A stretch of 64,000 nucleotides of DNA from Betaproteobacteria bacterium. Lineage in GTDB: Bacteria; Pseudomonadota; Gammaproteobacteria; Burkholderiales; SG8-41. Made by a program: the position numbers and the translations under genes. The stretch lies in assembly GCA_016868035.1 (NCBI GenBank), contig VGID01000004.1, positions 1-64,000 of the forward strand, given 5' to 3'. The notes under the pieces were generated by a model. The model saw only the letters and a program-made list of their open reading frames with translations. It was not told the origin of the DNA and did no database searches. Shown here piece after piece: positions 42,437-50,010 of this stretch. The stretch's first letter is position 1; every line of letters starts with the position of its first letter.

Positions 42437-43921
42437 GTGAGTGCCGAGTACGATGTAATAGTGATTGGCAAGGGCAACGCAGCGTTGTGTGCGGCGCTCG
42501 CCGCGCACGAGCAGGGCGCGCGGGTGGCGATGCTCGAGGCCGCGCCCGAGGAGGAATCGGGCGGCAACAGCCGCTTCGCGGGCGGGGTCATGCGCTTCGT
42601 CTATAACTCTGTCGAGGACCTGAGGCGGCTCACGGACCTCACGGATGAAGAGGCAAGGAACGCGGACTGGGGCAGCAATACCGCGCAGGAATTCTTCGAC
42701 GATCTCTTCCGCCTGACGAGCTACCGCACGGACCCCAACCTCTCGGAAGCACTGGTGACCCGCAGCTTCGAGACCATGGTGTGGCTGCGGTCCAAGGGCG
42801 CGCGCTTCGTGCCGAACTACGGCCGGCAGTCGGGTATCGTCGGTGGCAGGCGCAAGTTCTTCGGGCGCATGCCGATCGAGGTGTCAGGCGGGGGCCCTGG
42901 GCTGGTGCAGTACCTCACGCAGAACGCAGCGAGAAGCAACATCGACATCCACTACGAGACACGCGCGGTCTCCCTGCTCTACGACGGAGAGCGCGTCCGC
43001 GGCGTGCGGGCGAAGCAGCGCGGCAAACCCGTGGAATTCCACGGAAGATCGGTCGTGCTCGCGTGCGGGGGCTTCGAGGCCAATCCCGAATGGCGCACGC
43101 GCTATCTCGGCCCGGGCTGGGAACTCGCGAAGGTGCGCGGCACCCGCTTCAACATGGGCGACGGCTTGCGCATGGCGCTCGAGATCGGCGCATGCCCCCA
43201 CGGCAACTGGTCTGGCTGCCACGCCGTAGGCTGGGACCGCAACGCGCCCGAATTCGGGGATCTCTCCGTCGGAGACCAGTTCGAGAAGCACAGCTACATC
43301 TTCGGCATCCTGGTGAACGCTGCGGGCAGGCGTTTCGTGGACGAAGGGCTGGATTTCCACTCCTTCACCTACGCGAAGTACGGCGGCGAGGTGCTGAAGC
43401 AGGCCGGGCAGTTCGCGTGGCAGGTATTCGACGCTAAGGTGAAGGACATCCTGCGCCCGGAATACCGCATCAAGCTCGTCACCAAGGCGACCGCCAATTC
43501 ACTGGAAGAGCTCGCCGGGAAGCTTGAAGGCGTGGATCCGCAGGGCTTCCTCGAGACCGTGCGCGAATTCAACACCGCGGTCCGCACCGATGTCCCGTTC
43601 AACCACACCGTAAAGGACGGCCGGTGCACCGTGGGAATCGAGCCGCCGAAATCGAACTGGGCGCAAGCGCTCGACACGCCGCCGTTCGACGCCTACGCGA
43701 CCACCTGCGGCATCACCTTCACCTTCGGGGGGCTGCGCATCGACCACGAGAGCGGAGAGGTGCTCGATCTCAATTTCGACCCGATACCCGGGCTCTATTG
43801 CGCGGGGGAAATGGTGGGCGGGCTCTTCTACTTCAATTACCCGAGCGGCACCGGGCTCGTCTCGGGCGCGGTGTTCGGCCGAATCGCCGGCACCGCCGCC
43901 GGCAAAGCCGCCAAAAGCTGA
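42437..43921 (+). CDS. tcuA: FAD-dependent tricarballylate dehydrogenase-like protein
   Basis: The 494-aa flavoprotein starts at GTG 42437 with YDVIVIGKGNAALCAALAAH, a fumarate-reductase/TcuA-type FAD fold; GGNSRFAGGVMRFVYNS and GGRRKFFGRMPIEVSGGG are TcuA-like. C-terminal CGITFTFGGLRIDHESGEVL and AGEMVGGLFYFNYPSGTGLV close the FAD site. TcuA oxidises tricarballylate to cis-aconitate; the TcuB electron partner is not adjacent. The flanking MmgE/PrpD genes and the TTT binding protein point to uptake and breakdown of a tri- or dicarboxylate. Confidence 0.85.
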   Translation: MSAEYDVIVIGKGNAALCAALAAHEQGARVAMLEAAPEEESGGNSRFAGGVMRFVYNSVEDLRRLTDLTDEEARNADWGSNTAQEFFDDLFRLTSYRTDPNLSEALVTRSFETMVWLRSKGARFVPNYGRQSGIVGGRRKFFGRMPIEVSGGGPGLVQYLTQNAARSNIDIHYETRAVSLLYDGERVRGVRAKQRGKPVEFHGRSVVLACGGFEANPEWRTRYLGPGWELAKVRGTRFNMGDGLRMALEIGACPHGNWSGCHAVGWDRNAPEFGDLSVGDQFEKHSYIFGILVNAAGRRFVDEGLDFHSFTYAKYGGEVLKQAGQFAWQVFDAKVKDILRPEYRIKLVTKATANSLEELAGKLEGVDPQGFLETVREFNTAVRTDVPFNHTVKDGRCTVGIEPPKSNWAQALDTPPFDAYATTCGITFTFGGLRIDHESGEVLDLNFDPIPGLYCAGEMVGGLFYFNYPSGTGLVSGAVFGRIAGTAAGKAAKS

Positions 43922-44048
43922 AAATTCTCGAAACACGAAGGATGCAAAGGATACAAACAAATCATTTGTTAATCGTCATCCAGTTGAAACCTTCGTGTCC
44001 CTAGTTTCTTTTTTTCTGGATAAATGGGTCCGGATTCGCTTTATTGCC

Positions 44049-44110
44049 ATATGAAACGTGAACCCGGCCCCATTTACTAATATGAAACGTGAACCCGGCC
44101 CCATTTACTA
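44049..44110. repeat. Two tandem copies of a 31-bp unit
   Basis: ATATGAAACGTGAACCCGGC continuing through CCCATTTACTA occurs twice without a spacer (44049-44079 and 44080-44110) and ends exactly at the border of element copy 2. The units may come from an older insertion. Confidence 0.85.
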
Positions 44111-44378
44111 GAACCTATTTCATATATAGGCACGTGTGCGACGGAGGCGATGTGGGCGCAGTTCGAGGAGGAGGGCCCGAAGGAATATGTCGATATTTCG
44201 AGGGTCCCCGACGAAGAAATGCGCCCAGATCGCCCCGTCCCTGCGGGTTGCGGCCAGGACGGCCGGCTGCGTCGTTGCCCTCCTGGACCATATCGACATA
44301 TGGCCTTCGTCGGGCGCCTTGCATCCGGTCCGTCCTGGCCGCAACGCATCACGCGCCTATATATGAAATAGGTTCTAG
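44108..44378. mobile_element. Structured ~270-bp element, copy 2
   Basis: It has a perfect 24-bp terminal inverted repeat, CTAGAACCTATTTCATATAT plus AGGC. Internal pairs are TTGCGGCCAGGACGG/CCGTCCTGGCCGCAA, ATATGTCGATAT/ATATCGACATAT and CCCGACGAAG/CTTCGTCGGG. The same positions in copy 1 carry different but still complementary sequences. Shared words are ATCGCCCCGTCCCT, TGTGCGACGG and CGCAACGCATCA. It has no ORF. It sits at the 3-prime end of the second MmgE/PrpD gene, whose TAG stop is within the element end. Confidence 0.88.
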
Positions 44379-45727
44379 CGAAACTCGAGCAGCGAGAGCA
44401 GCTCGCCGACGTCGGAGAGCTCGTCGAGCACCCACGCTTTTGCCAGTATCGCATCAATTTGCGCCGCCGCCAGCGCCCCGCTCCCCAATTTCCGGAACTT
44501 CTGCTCGAGCTCCTGATCGGTGAGCGGGCGCCTCGCGTGACCCTTGAAGTAGCGCGCTTCAGCCGTCCTCTTGCCTCCCCCGCGCAGCGCAAGCTCGATG
44601 CGGCACGGCCACTCGTGTGGATGCGCGTGCGTGAACTGCGGATCCTCCCGGATCGTCGTGCCCCCGACCAGTGCGCGGATGCGCGGATCCCGGATGCGCT
44701 CATCGGAGAAGCTCGCCGCCGTGACGCGGCCGTCCAGCAACGCCGCGGCCACGCAATAAGGAATGCTGTGATCGGCGGTTTCACGCGTCGCGGGCTGCCA
44801 CAGCGCATTGTTCCGGTCTGCGTAGCGTTCCGAGACCCAGTAGGTGTCGATCGCGATCGCCTCGATCGCTCCAGGGGCAGCCTGACCGTGCAGCTCGAGC
44901 GCGACCGTGATCGGAGTCTGCGCGTGAATCACCGCCGGAAAGCACTTGATGTGCGCCTCGTTGATCCGATACGGCCCGCCGCGGCCGCCATACGGTTGCC
45001 ACTGGAATTTCCCGAGCGCGCGCCACAGGCCCCACTTGCCCTCGATCGCCTGCCCGGGGCCGGTGAGCCCTGCCCTCGCGAGCAACGCGGCGAAGACGCC
45101 GTTGCGCGAGGCATTCGCCGCTGCACAGCCCTTCCACATCGAGAGCTCCCCGGTGCGCGTCTGCTCGAGGGTCATGTTCGGGACTACCGCGAGTGCGATC
45201 GCATTTCGCATTTCCTCGCGCGAGAACCCGAGCAGCTTTCCCGCACCGACCGCGCCGGCGATCGCTCCGTAGGTCGAGTGGTCCCAGCCCTGGTCGCGCG
45301 GCACCGCATCCAGGAAGTTGCAGAATACCTCGTAGGCGAGCACCGCCGCCGTCGCCACCGAGCGGCCGTCGGCTCGCACCGTCTCGCCCGCCGCGAGCAC
45401 CGCCGCGAAAATATCGCTCGGATGCCCTGGCGACTTCACCATGTAGGTATCGTTGTAATCGAGGTAACGAATCGCGACGCCGTTGGCGAACGCGGCGAGT
45501 TCCGGAGACGACAACTCGAGTGTCCCGAGAATGCGCGCCGGCGGATCGCCGACGACGCGCCGGGCGATTGCACGCGCGATGGCTGCCGGCTCGGAGTTGA
45601 AGCCACCGGCCGCGCAGCCGAGCGTGTCCACGAGCTTGCGCTTGCACTCGTGCACCGTGTCTGCCGGCAACTCCTCGTAGCGCAGGCTCACTGCATAGTC
45701 CGCCAGCCGCTCGATCATCGAGTCCAT
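44375..45727 (-). CDS. MmgE/PrpD family protein 2
   Basis: From ATG 45727 (AAAGGAAATTCC upstream) the protein is about 450 aa with CKRKLVDTLGCAAGGFNSEP, GVAIRYLDYNDTYMVKSPGH, PSDIFAAVLAAGE and PYRINEAHIKCFPAVIHAQT. It belongs to the 2-methylcitrate dehydratase-like branch and is only distantly similar to protein 1. The track start adds 44 residues from the intergenic region. The C-terminus (LSLLEFR) is closed by a TAG supplied by element copy 2, so the original end may have been different. It faces tcuA convergently. Confidence 0.88.
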   Translation of the reverse strand: MDSMIERLADYAVSLRYEELPADTVHECKRKLVDTLGCAAGGFNSEPAAIARAIARRVVGDPPARILGTLELSSPELAAFANGVAIRYLDYNDTYMVKSPGHPSDIFAAVLAAGETVRADGRSVATAAVLAYEVFCNFLDAVPRDQGWDHSTYGAIAGAVGAGKLLGFSREEMRNAIALAVVPNMTLEQTRTGELSMWKGCAAANASRNGVFAALLARAGLTGPGQAIEGKWGLWRALGKFQWQPYGGRGGPYRINEAHIKCFPAVIHAQTPITVALELHGQAAPGAIEAIAIDTYWVSERYADRNNALWQPATRETADHSIPYCVAAALLDGRVTAASFSDERIRDPRIRALVGGTTIREDPQFTHAHPHEWPCRIELALRGGGKRTAEARYFKGHARRPLTDQELEQKFRKLGSGALAAAQIDAILAKAWVLDELSDVGELLSLLEFR

Positions 45728-45742
45728 GGAATTTCCTTTTCT

Positions 45743-45896
45743 AGCAGCCTGTCGGATTGGGTCCCATGAACGATCGGTGTGAACGCATGGGTAGTCGCTC
45801 CGGGTTAGCGCCGAGCCGACAGGCCGAATGACGGCAACTCCTCGCAATCCGTCGTTCAATTTAGCAGCTTGTCGGGATGAAAGCCCGACAAGCTGC
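45743..45896. repeat. Repeats of AGCAGCYTGTCGG with a perfect hairpin
   Basis: TAGCAGCCTGTCGG at 45743 is followed by GCAGCTTGTCGGG (45864-45876) and its exact complement CCCGACAAGCTGC (45884-45896). The gap holds no supported ORF. The words look like degenerate insertion-element ends, but I cannot assign them. Confidence 0.55.
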
Positions 45897-46034
45897 CAGC
45901 ACGGAGTAGAATACGACCGTCAGCGCGGCATGCGCGTGGCTTCCTCGTCGCACGACGGCTGATGCGGGGAGTGCCTGATGCAGTCACCCGCGTACCGTGC
46001 AAGAACCAGTCACGCAGCAAACAGGGAGGACATC

Positions 46035-46997
46035 ATGAGAGCCTCGCATGCGGCAGTCTTGCTGGCGCTTGCCGGTTACAGCGGGCTTGCTGTTGCGCAA
46101 GCGTACCCCCTCAAGCCGATCCGCGTGGTGGTACCGTTCCCGCCCGCCGGCGCGGCCGATATCCTCGCGCGCACCATCGGGCAAAAGCTCACCGAGGCGT
46201 GGGGCCAGCAGGTTGTGGTGGACAATCGCCCGGGCGCCGGCGGCAACATCGGTGCGGACATCGTCGCCAAGGCAACCCCGGACGGCTACACGCTGCTGAT
46301 GGCGGCCGCCACCACGCATGCAGTGAGCGTGACGCTTTATTCCAAGCTCCCCTACCATTTCCAGAACGACCTCGCGCCGGTCAGCTTGACCGCGAACATC
46401 TCGCACATTCTCCTCACGCATCCCTCGCTGCCGGTAAAGTCGGTCAGGGACCTGGTCGGGCTCGCGAAGTCGCGCCCGAACCAGCTCAACTGGGGCCTTC
46501 AGGGTAACGGCACCCTGTCGCACCTCGAGACCGAGCTCTTCAGGGAGCTCTCGAAGATCCAGATCCAGATGGTTCCTTACAAGGGCAGCGCGCCCGGGCT
46601 GACCGACCTCATCGCGGGCAACATACAGGTCTTCTTCGACAGCATTCCCCCGGCGCTCCCGCACGTGCAGTCCGGCCGGCTGCGCGGCATCGCGGTAGCC
46701 GGCTCCAAGCGCTCGCCTGCGGTGCCGGAGCTGCCGACCATCGGCGAAACCCTGAAGGGATTCGTGGCCGACAACTGGTTCGGCGTGATGGCCCCCGCCG
46801 GAACGCCGAAGGACGTCGTCGGCAAACTGAATGGCGAGATCGTGAGAATCCTCTCGGATCGCGAAATCCAGAAGCTCATGCTCGCGCGCGGCGCGGCGTT
46901 GCAGGCAAGCACCCCGGAGCAGTTCTCCGCGGTGATCAAATCCGACATCGAGAAATGGGGGCGCGTCGTGAAGAGCTCCGGCGCGCGCGTGGAATGA
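46035..46997 (+). CDS. TTT-family (Bug) tricarboxylate substrate-binding protein
   Basis: From ATG 46035 (CAGGGAGGACATC upstream) the protein is 320 aa. It has a signal peptide (VLLALAGYSGLAVAQ) and the Bug hallmark AYPLKPIRVVVPFPPAGAAD, ILARTIGQKL, VVVDNRPGAGGNIGADIVAK and LMAAATTHAVS. The closing segment is GAALQASTPEQFSAVIKSDI. Such proteins bind carboxylates or amides in the periplasm; no permease (TctA/B) genes adjoin. The neighbours suggest a substrate handled by MmgE/PrpD and M20-type enzymes. Confidence 0.92.
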   Translation: MRASHAAVLLALAGYSGLAVAQAYPLKPIRVVVPFPPAGAADILARTIGQKLTEAWGQQVVVDNRPGAGGNIGADIVAKATPDGYTLLMAAATTHAVSVTLYSKLPYHFQNDLAPVSLTANISHILLTHPSLPVKSVRDLVGLAKSRPNQLNWGLQGNGTLSHLETELFRELSKIQIQMVPYKGSAPGLTDLIAGNIQVFFDSIPPALPHVQSGRLRGIAVAGSKRSPAVPELPTIGETLKGFVADNWFGVMAPAGTPKDVVGKLNGEIVRILSDREIQKLMLARGAALQASTPEQFSAVIKSDIEKWGRVVKSSGARVE

Positions 46998-47044
46998 CGG
47001 AGCCCCCGCGGGCAGGATGCGGACCGCGGCGGCGCGGTTGAGCC

Positions 47045-48298
47045 ATGCGAGAGGACGCGCAGCACGCGCTCGCGCAGGTTGACGAGGCCCGCCTGTGGCG
47101 CCGGCACGTGGAAATGGCGCGTATCGGCGCCATTCCGAACAACGGCGTGAACCGCGCCGCGCTCTCGGACGAGGACATCGCGGCGAGAACGCTGCTCATC
47201 TCGTGGGCGCGCGCACGCAACTTCGGCGTGAGCGTGGACGGCATCGGCAACCTGTTCCTGCGGCGCGAGGGACGCGACGCCGTCGCCGCGCCGGTCATGA
47301 CCGGCAGCCACATGGACAGCCAGCCGCGCGGCGGGCGTTTCGACGGCATCTACGGCGTGCTTGCGGGCCTCGAAGCGCTGGAGGCGATCGATGCGGCGGG
47401 CCTGGAAACACAGCGGCCCATCGAGGTGGTCGCGTGGACCAACGAGGAGGGCGGGCGCTTCCCCCCGTGCACGATGGGATCGGCGGTCCACACCGGAGCG
47501 CGCGCGCTCGAGGACTTCCTGGAGGTGAAGGACAACGACGGGATCGTCCTGAAGGACGCGCTCGCGCGCACGCTCGCGGCAACGCCGGATGCGGGCGCTC
47601 GCGCGTTCGGCTCCCCCGCCGCTGCCTACATCGAAGCACACATCGAGCAGGGCCCCCGACTCGAACTTGAAGGAAAGACCATCGGAGTCGTCACCGGCAT
47701 CCAGGGTCTGCGCTGGTTCAACATCGAAGTTTCCGGAAAAACCGATCATGCCGGCACCACGCCGCTGAAGCTGCGCAAGGACGCGCTGCGCGACGCCATT
47801 GCCATCATCAACGCGCTGCACGAACTCACGCGCGACGACTCCGATACCCTGCGCTTCACTGTGGGACGCATGCTGGTCACTCCCAACTCCCCGAATTCCG
47901 TTGCCAGCCACGTGCTTTTCTCCGTGGACCTGCGCCATCCCGACCGGGCGACCATAGACCGGCTCGGCCAGGCGGTCGAGCCCGCCGCGCGCGCGGCAGC
48001 CCGGCAGTGCAGCGTGAAAGTGACACCGACGTTGCATGACGATCCCCGCGTGTTCGACCCCGGCGTGGTGGACATCGTCGAGGCATGCGCGCGGGAGTTG
48101 GCCCTTCCCTGCATGCGGCTCGCCTCGGGAGCCAGCCACGACGCGATGTACATGGCACGGGTATGTCCGACTGGCATGATCTTCGTGCCGTGCGAGAACG
48201 GCGTGAGCCACAACGAGGCCGAAAACGCCAAGCCGGGGGACCTCGCCGCAGGCGCGCGCGTGCTCACGGCCGTCCTGCTCGAGCTCGCCGGCCGCTAG
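47045..48298 (+). CDS. M20-type hydantoinase/carbamoylase family amidase
   Basis: The 417-aa protein resembles N-carbamoyl-L-amino acid hydrolases and allantoate amidohydrolases. Metal ligands lie in TGSHMDSQPRGGRFDG (His, Asp) and VAWTNEEGGRFPPCTMGS (Glu pair); AYIEAHIEQGPRLE supplies the next His, and GKTDHAGTTPL is the dimer-domain histidine region. The final His is in ENGVSHNEAENAKPGD. The substrate is likely an N-carbamoyl or ureido acid. It follows the TTT receptor gene by about 50 bases on the same strand, so the two probably form an uptake-hydrolysis unit. Confidence 0.9.
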   Translation: MREDAQHALAQVDEARLWRRHVEMARIGAIPNNGVNRAALSDEDIAARTLLISWARARNFGVSVDGIGNLFLRREGRDAVAAPVMTGSHMDSQPRGGRFDGIYGVLAGLEALEAIDAAGLETQRPIEVVAWTNEEGGRFPPCTMGSAVHTGARALEDFLEVKDNDGIVLKDALARTLAATPDAGARAFGSPAAAYIEAHIEQGPRLELEGKTIGVVTGIQGLRWFNIEVSGKTDHAGTTPLKLRKDALRDAIAIINALHELTRDDSDTLRFTVGRMLVTPNSPNSVASHVLFSVDLRHPDRATIDRLGQAVEPAARAAARQCSVKVTPTLHDDPRVFDPGVVDIVEACARELALPCMRLASGASHDAMYMARVCPTGMIFVPCENGVSHNEAENAKPGDLAAGARVLTAVLLELAGR

Positions 48299-48337
48299 AC
48301 GCGCCGGCATGCAAGCTGGCAACCGGTAATCCCTGTG

Positions 48338-48934
48338 ATGCCGAAATCGCGCCTGCTGATCGCACTCATCGCGCTGGCGTGCCTCGCCGCCGGCCTTGTA
48401 GCCATGCTCGCCGCGCTCGATGTCATTCCGAGCCCGGGTTTCGACTTCCGAGTTTCGCGCTGGGTGGTGTTCGTGGCCGGAAGCCTGTTCGTCGTGATCG
48501 GGATGTGGCTGCTCATACACGCGATCGCCCACGATGTGGCGGCGTACGAGCTGGGATCCGCGGTGGGCCTGTCGGTCATGCTCGTGCTCGCGGCAATTGC
48601 GAACTGGGTGGCGTTCGGACCCGGGGTGCGCCAGGGCTGCACAGGGGATCTCTGGAGCCTCGGTTTCGCCTCGACGCGCGCCGTCGCGGATCTCGAGTGC
48701 CGCATCGTCTTCGGCTACGGAGCCGCATTCATCGACCTGTTCCTGTTGCGCGCCTTCGCGGGATGGCTGGGCCACCACGAGTTCCGCGACAGCAGCAGCG
48801 TTCGCGCGCTCGAGAAAGTCTCCGAGTGGGGCATCAGCCTGCTGCTGCTGCCGCTCGTCGCAATCGCCTTTCTTCTGCACGTCATCCACGAAGCCGGGGC
48901 GACGGCGTGGAACAGGCTGCGGGGAAAAAAGTGA
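48338..48934 (+). CDS. Membrane protein of unknown family
   Basis: I do not recognise this 198-aa protein. It has four hydrophobic segments: LLIALIALACLAAGLVAMLA, WVVFVAGSLFVVIGMWLLIH, SAVGLSVMLVLAAIANWVAF and LLLLPLVAIAFLLHVIHEAG. Between the third and fourth, a loop with CTGDLWSLGFASTRAVADLEC could carry a disulfide. ATG 48338 is preferred over GTG 48335. It follows the amidase gene by about 40 bases and may be part of its transcript. No function can be offered. Confidence 0.75.
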   Translation: MPKSRLLIALIALACLAAGLVAMLAALDVIPSPGFDFRVSRWVVFVAGSLFVVIGMWLLIHAIAHDVAAYELGSAVGLSVMLVLAAIANWVAFGPGVRQGCTGDLWSLGFASTRAVADLECRIVFGYGAAFIDLFLLRAFAGWLGHHEFRDSSSVRALEKVSEWGISLLLLPLVAIAFLLHVIHEAGATAWNRLRGKK

Positions 48935-48982
48935 GGAAGTGACGAAGCGGCGGGGTGACGGAGTGACCAACGCGGACGGGCA

Positions 48983-49852
48983 CTACTGGAAGCGCACGGA
49001 TACGGAGGGATTGCCCGCCAGCCCTTCGTAGCGCACCGTCACCACGAGCCCCGCTTTCGGCGGCATCGGCGGCGTGAAAGTGCCCAGACTCAGCACGTCG
49101 CCAGATTTCAGCCGAACGCCCGACTTGGCAAGATCCTCCACCAGCCACAACACCGCGTTGAGCGGATGCTCGAGGATCGCCGCGCCCTTCCCGCTCGCGA
49201 GCTCCTTGCCCGACTGGTCGGTCACCACCACGCGCATCGAGGCGAGCGCCGCTGCAAACCGGTCGGTTGCCTCGACCGGAACGCCCTTGCCCACCACCCC
49301 GCGCCGTGCCCCGACATTGATGAGCACGGCGAGCGATGCGGTCATCTTTTCGCCTTCCGCGAGCATGAGATCGGGCAGTTCGATGAACGGGATCACGCGA
49401 GCGAGCGATCTCAGCGCGTCGAGATGGGTCTTTGCCTTGTTGATCGCGGCATCCTTCACCTCGACCAGGAGATCGGCCTCGTATACCGGGCGCGCGCCGA
49501 AGCTCGCCGGCACCTCCGCACCGTCGGCGAGCAGCATTTTCTCCATCAGCACGCCCCGGACCGGGCTCGAAATCCCGAGCTTCTCCTGGATCGCCTTGTT
49601 GGTGAGCCCCGCCTTGTACCCGACGATCCGGCCCTGGGTGAGCTGCAGCGCCTCGACGAGGCGCTTGCGCCCGCATTCTGCGTCGCGCATGGACAGCCCG
49701 GGGGACAGCCCCCGCAGCGATTCCCGCTCGTCCCATGCGCGGGCGATGGCGGCAATTCGCTCGTGGCTCGGGCACGCGGCGGCGGCCAAGCCGGGCCATG
49801 CCAGCCCGGCTGTCAACGCAAGTATGCGCAGGATCGTTATGGACGCGGTCAT
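48983..49852 (-). CDS. 2-keto-4-pentenoate hydratase-like protein with signal peptide
   Basis: Family members hydrate 2-hydroxypenta-2,4-dienoate in aromatic breakdown. From ATG 49852 the protein is 289 aa. It opens with a convincing signal peptide (ILRILALTAGLAWPGLAAAA), unusual for this cytoplasmic family. The body has GYKAGLTNKAIQEKLGISSP, YEADLLVEVKD and FIELPDLML, and ends with DVLSLGTFTPPMPPKAGLVV and TVRYEGL. Export would imply a changed role. The track start at 49951 adds 33 residues without a ribosome binding site. Confidence 0.8.
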   Translation of the reverse strand: MTASITILRILALTAGLAWPGLAAAACPSHERIAAIARAWDERESLRGLSPGLSMRDAECGRKRLVEALQLTQGRIVGYKAGLTNKAIQEKLGISSPVRGVLMEKMLLADGAEVPASFGARPVYEADLLVEVKDAAINKAKTHLDALRSLARVIPFIELPDLMLAEGEKMTASLAVLINVGARRGVVGKGVPVEATDRFAAALASMRVVVTDQSGKELASGKGAAILEHPLNAVLWLVEDLAKSGVRLKSGDVLSLGTFTPPMPPKAGLVVTVRYEGLAGNPSVSVRFQ

Positions 49853-49955
49853 TTGCGGGCGGCGCGGAGCCGCGCTGCCGGTATAATACGCGCCCTTGCG
49901 TGCCTCGTGCACTCGACGCACCAAGCATGGCGTAGGCGAAACTCGGCGCACGATC

Positions 49956-50003
49956 TACGGTTCACGACACTCGGATCACGGTTCACGACTCACGACTCAC
50001 GGT
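49956..50003. repeat. Heptamer array before the spermidine-synthase-like gene
   Basis: TTCACGACACTCGGATCACGG is followed by TTCACGA/CTCACGA/CTCACGG units with a 7-bp period, ending 7 bases before the next start codon. Confidence 0.75.
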
Positions 50004-50010
50004 TTCTTAG

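Noticed and set aside
45743-45896. Complete insertion sequence
   Set aside because: Only end-like repeats exist; no transposase frame fits within the 150 bases.
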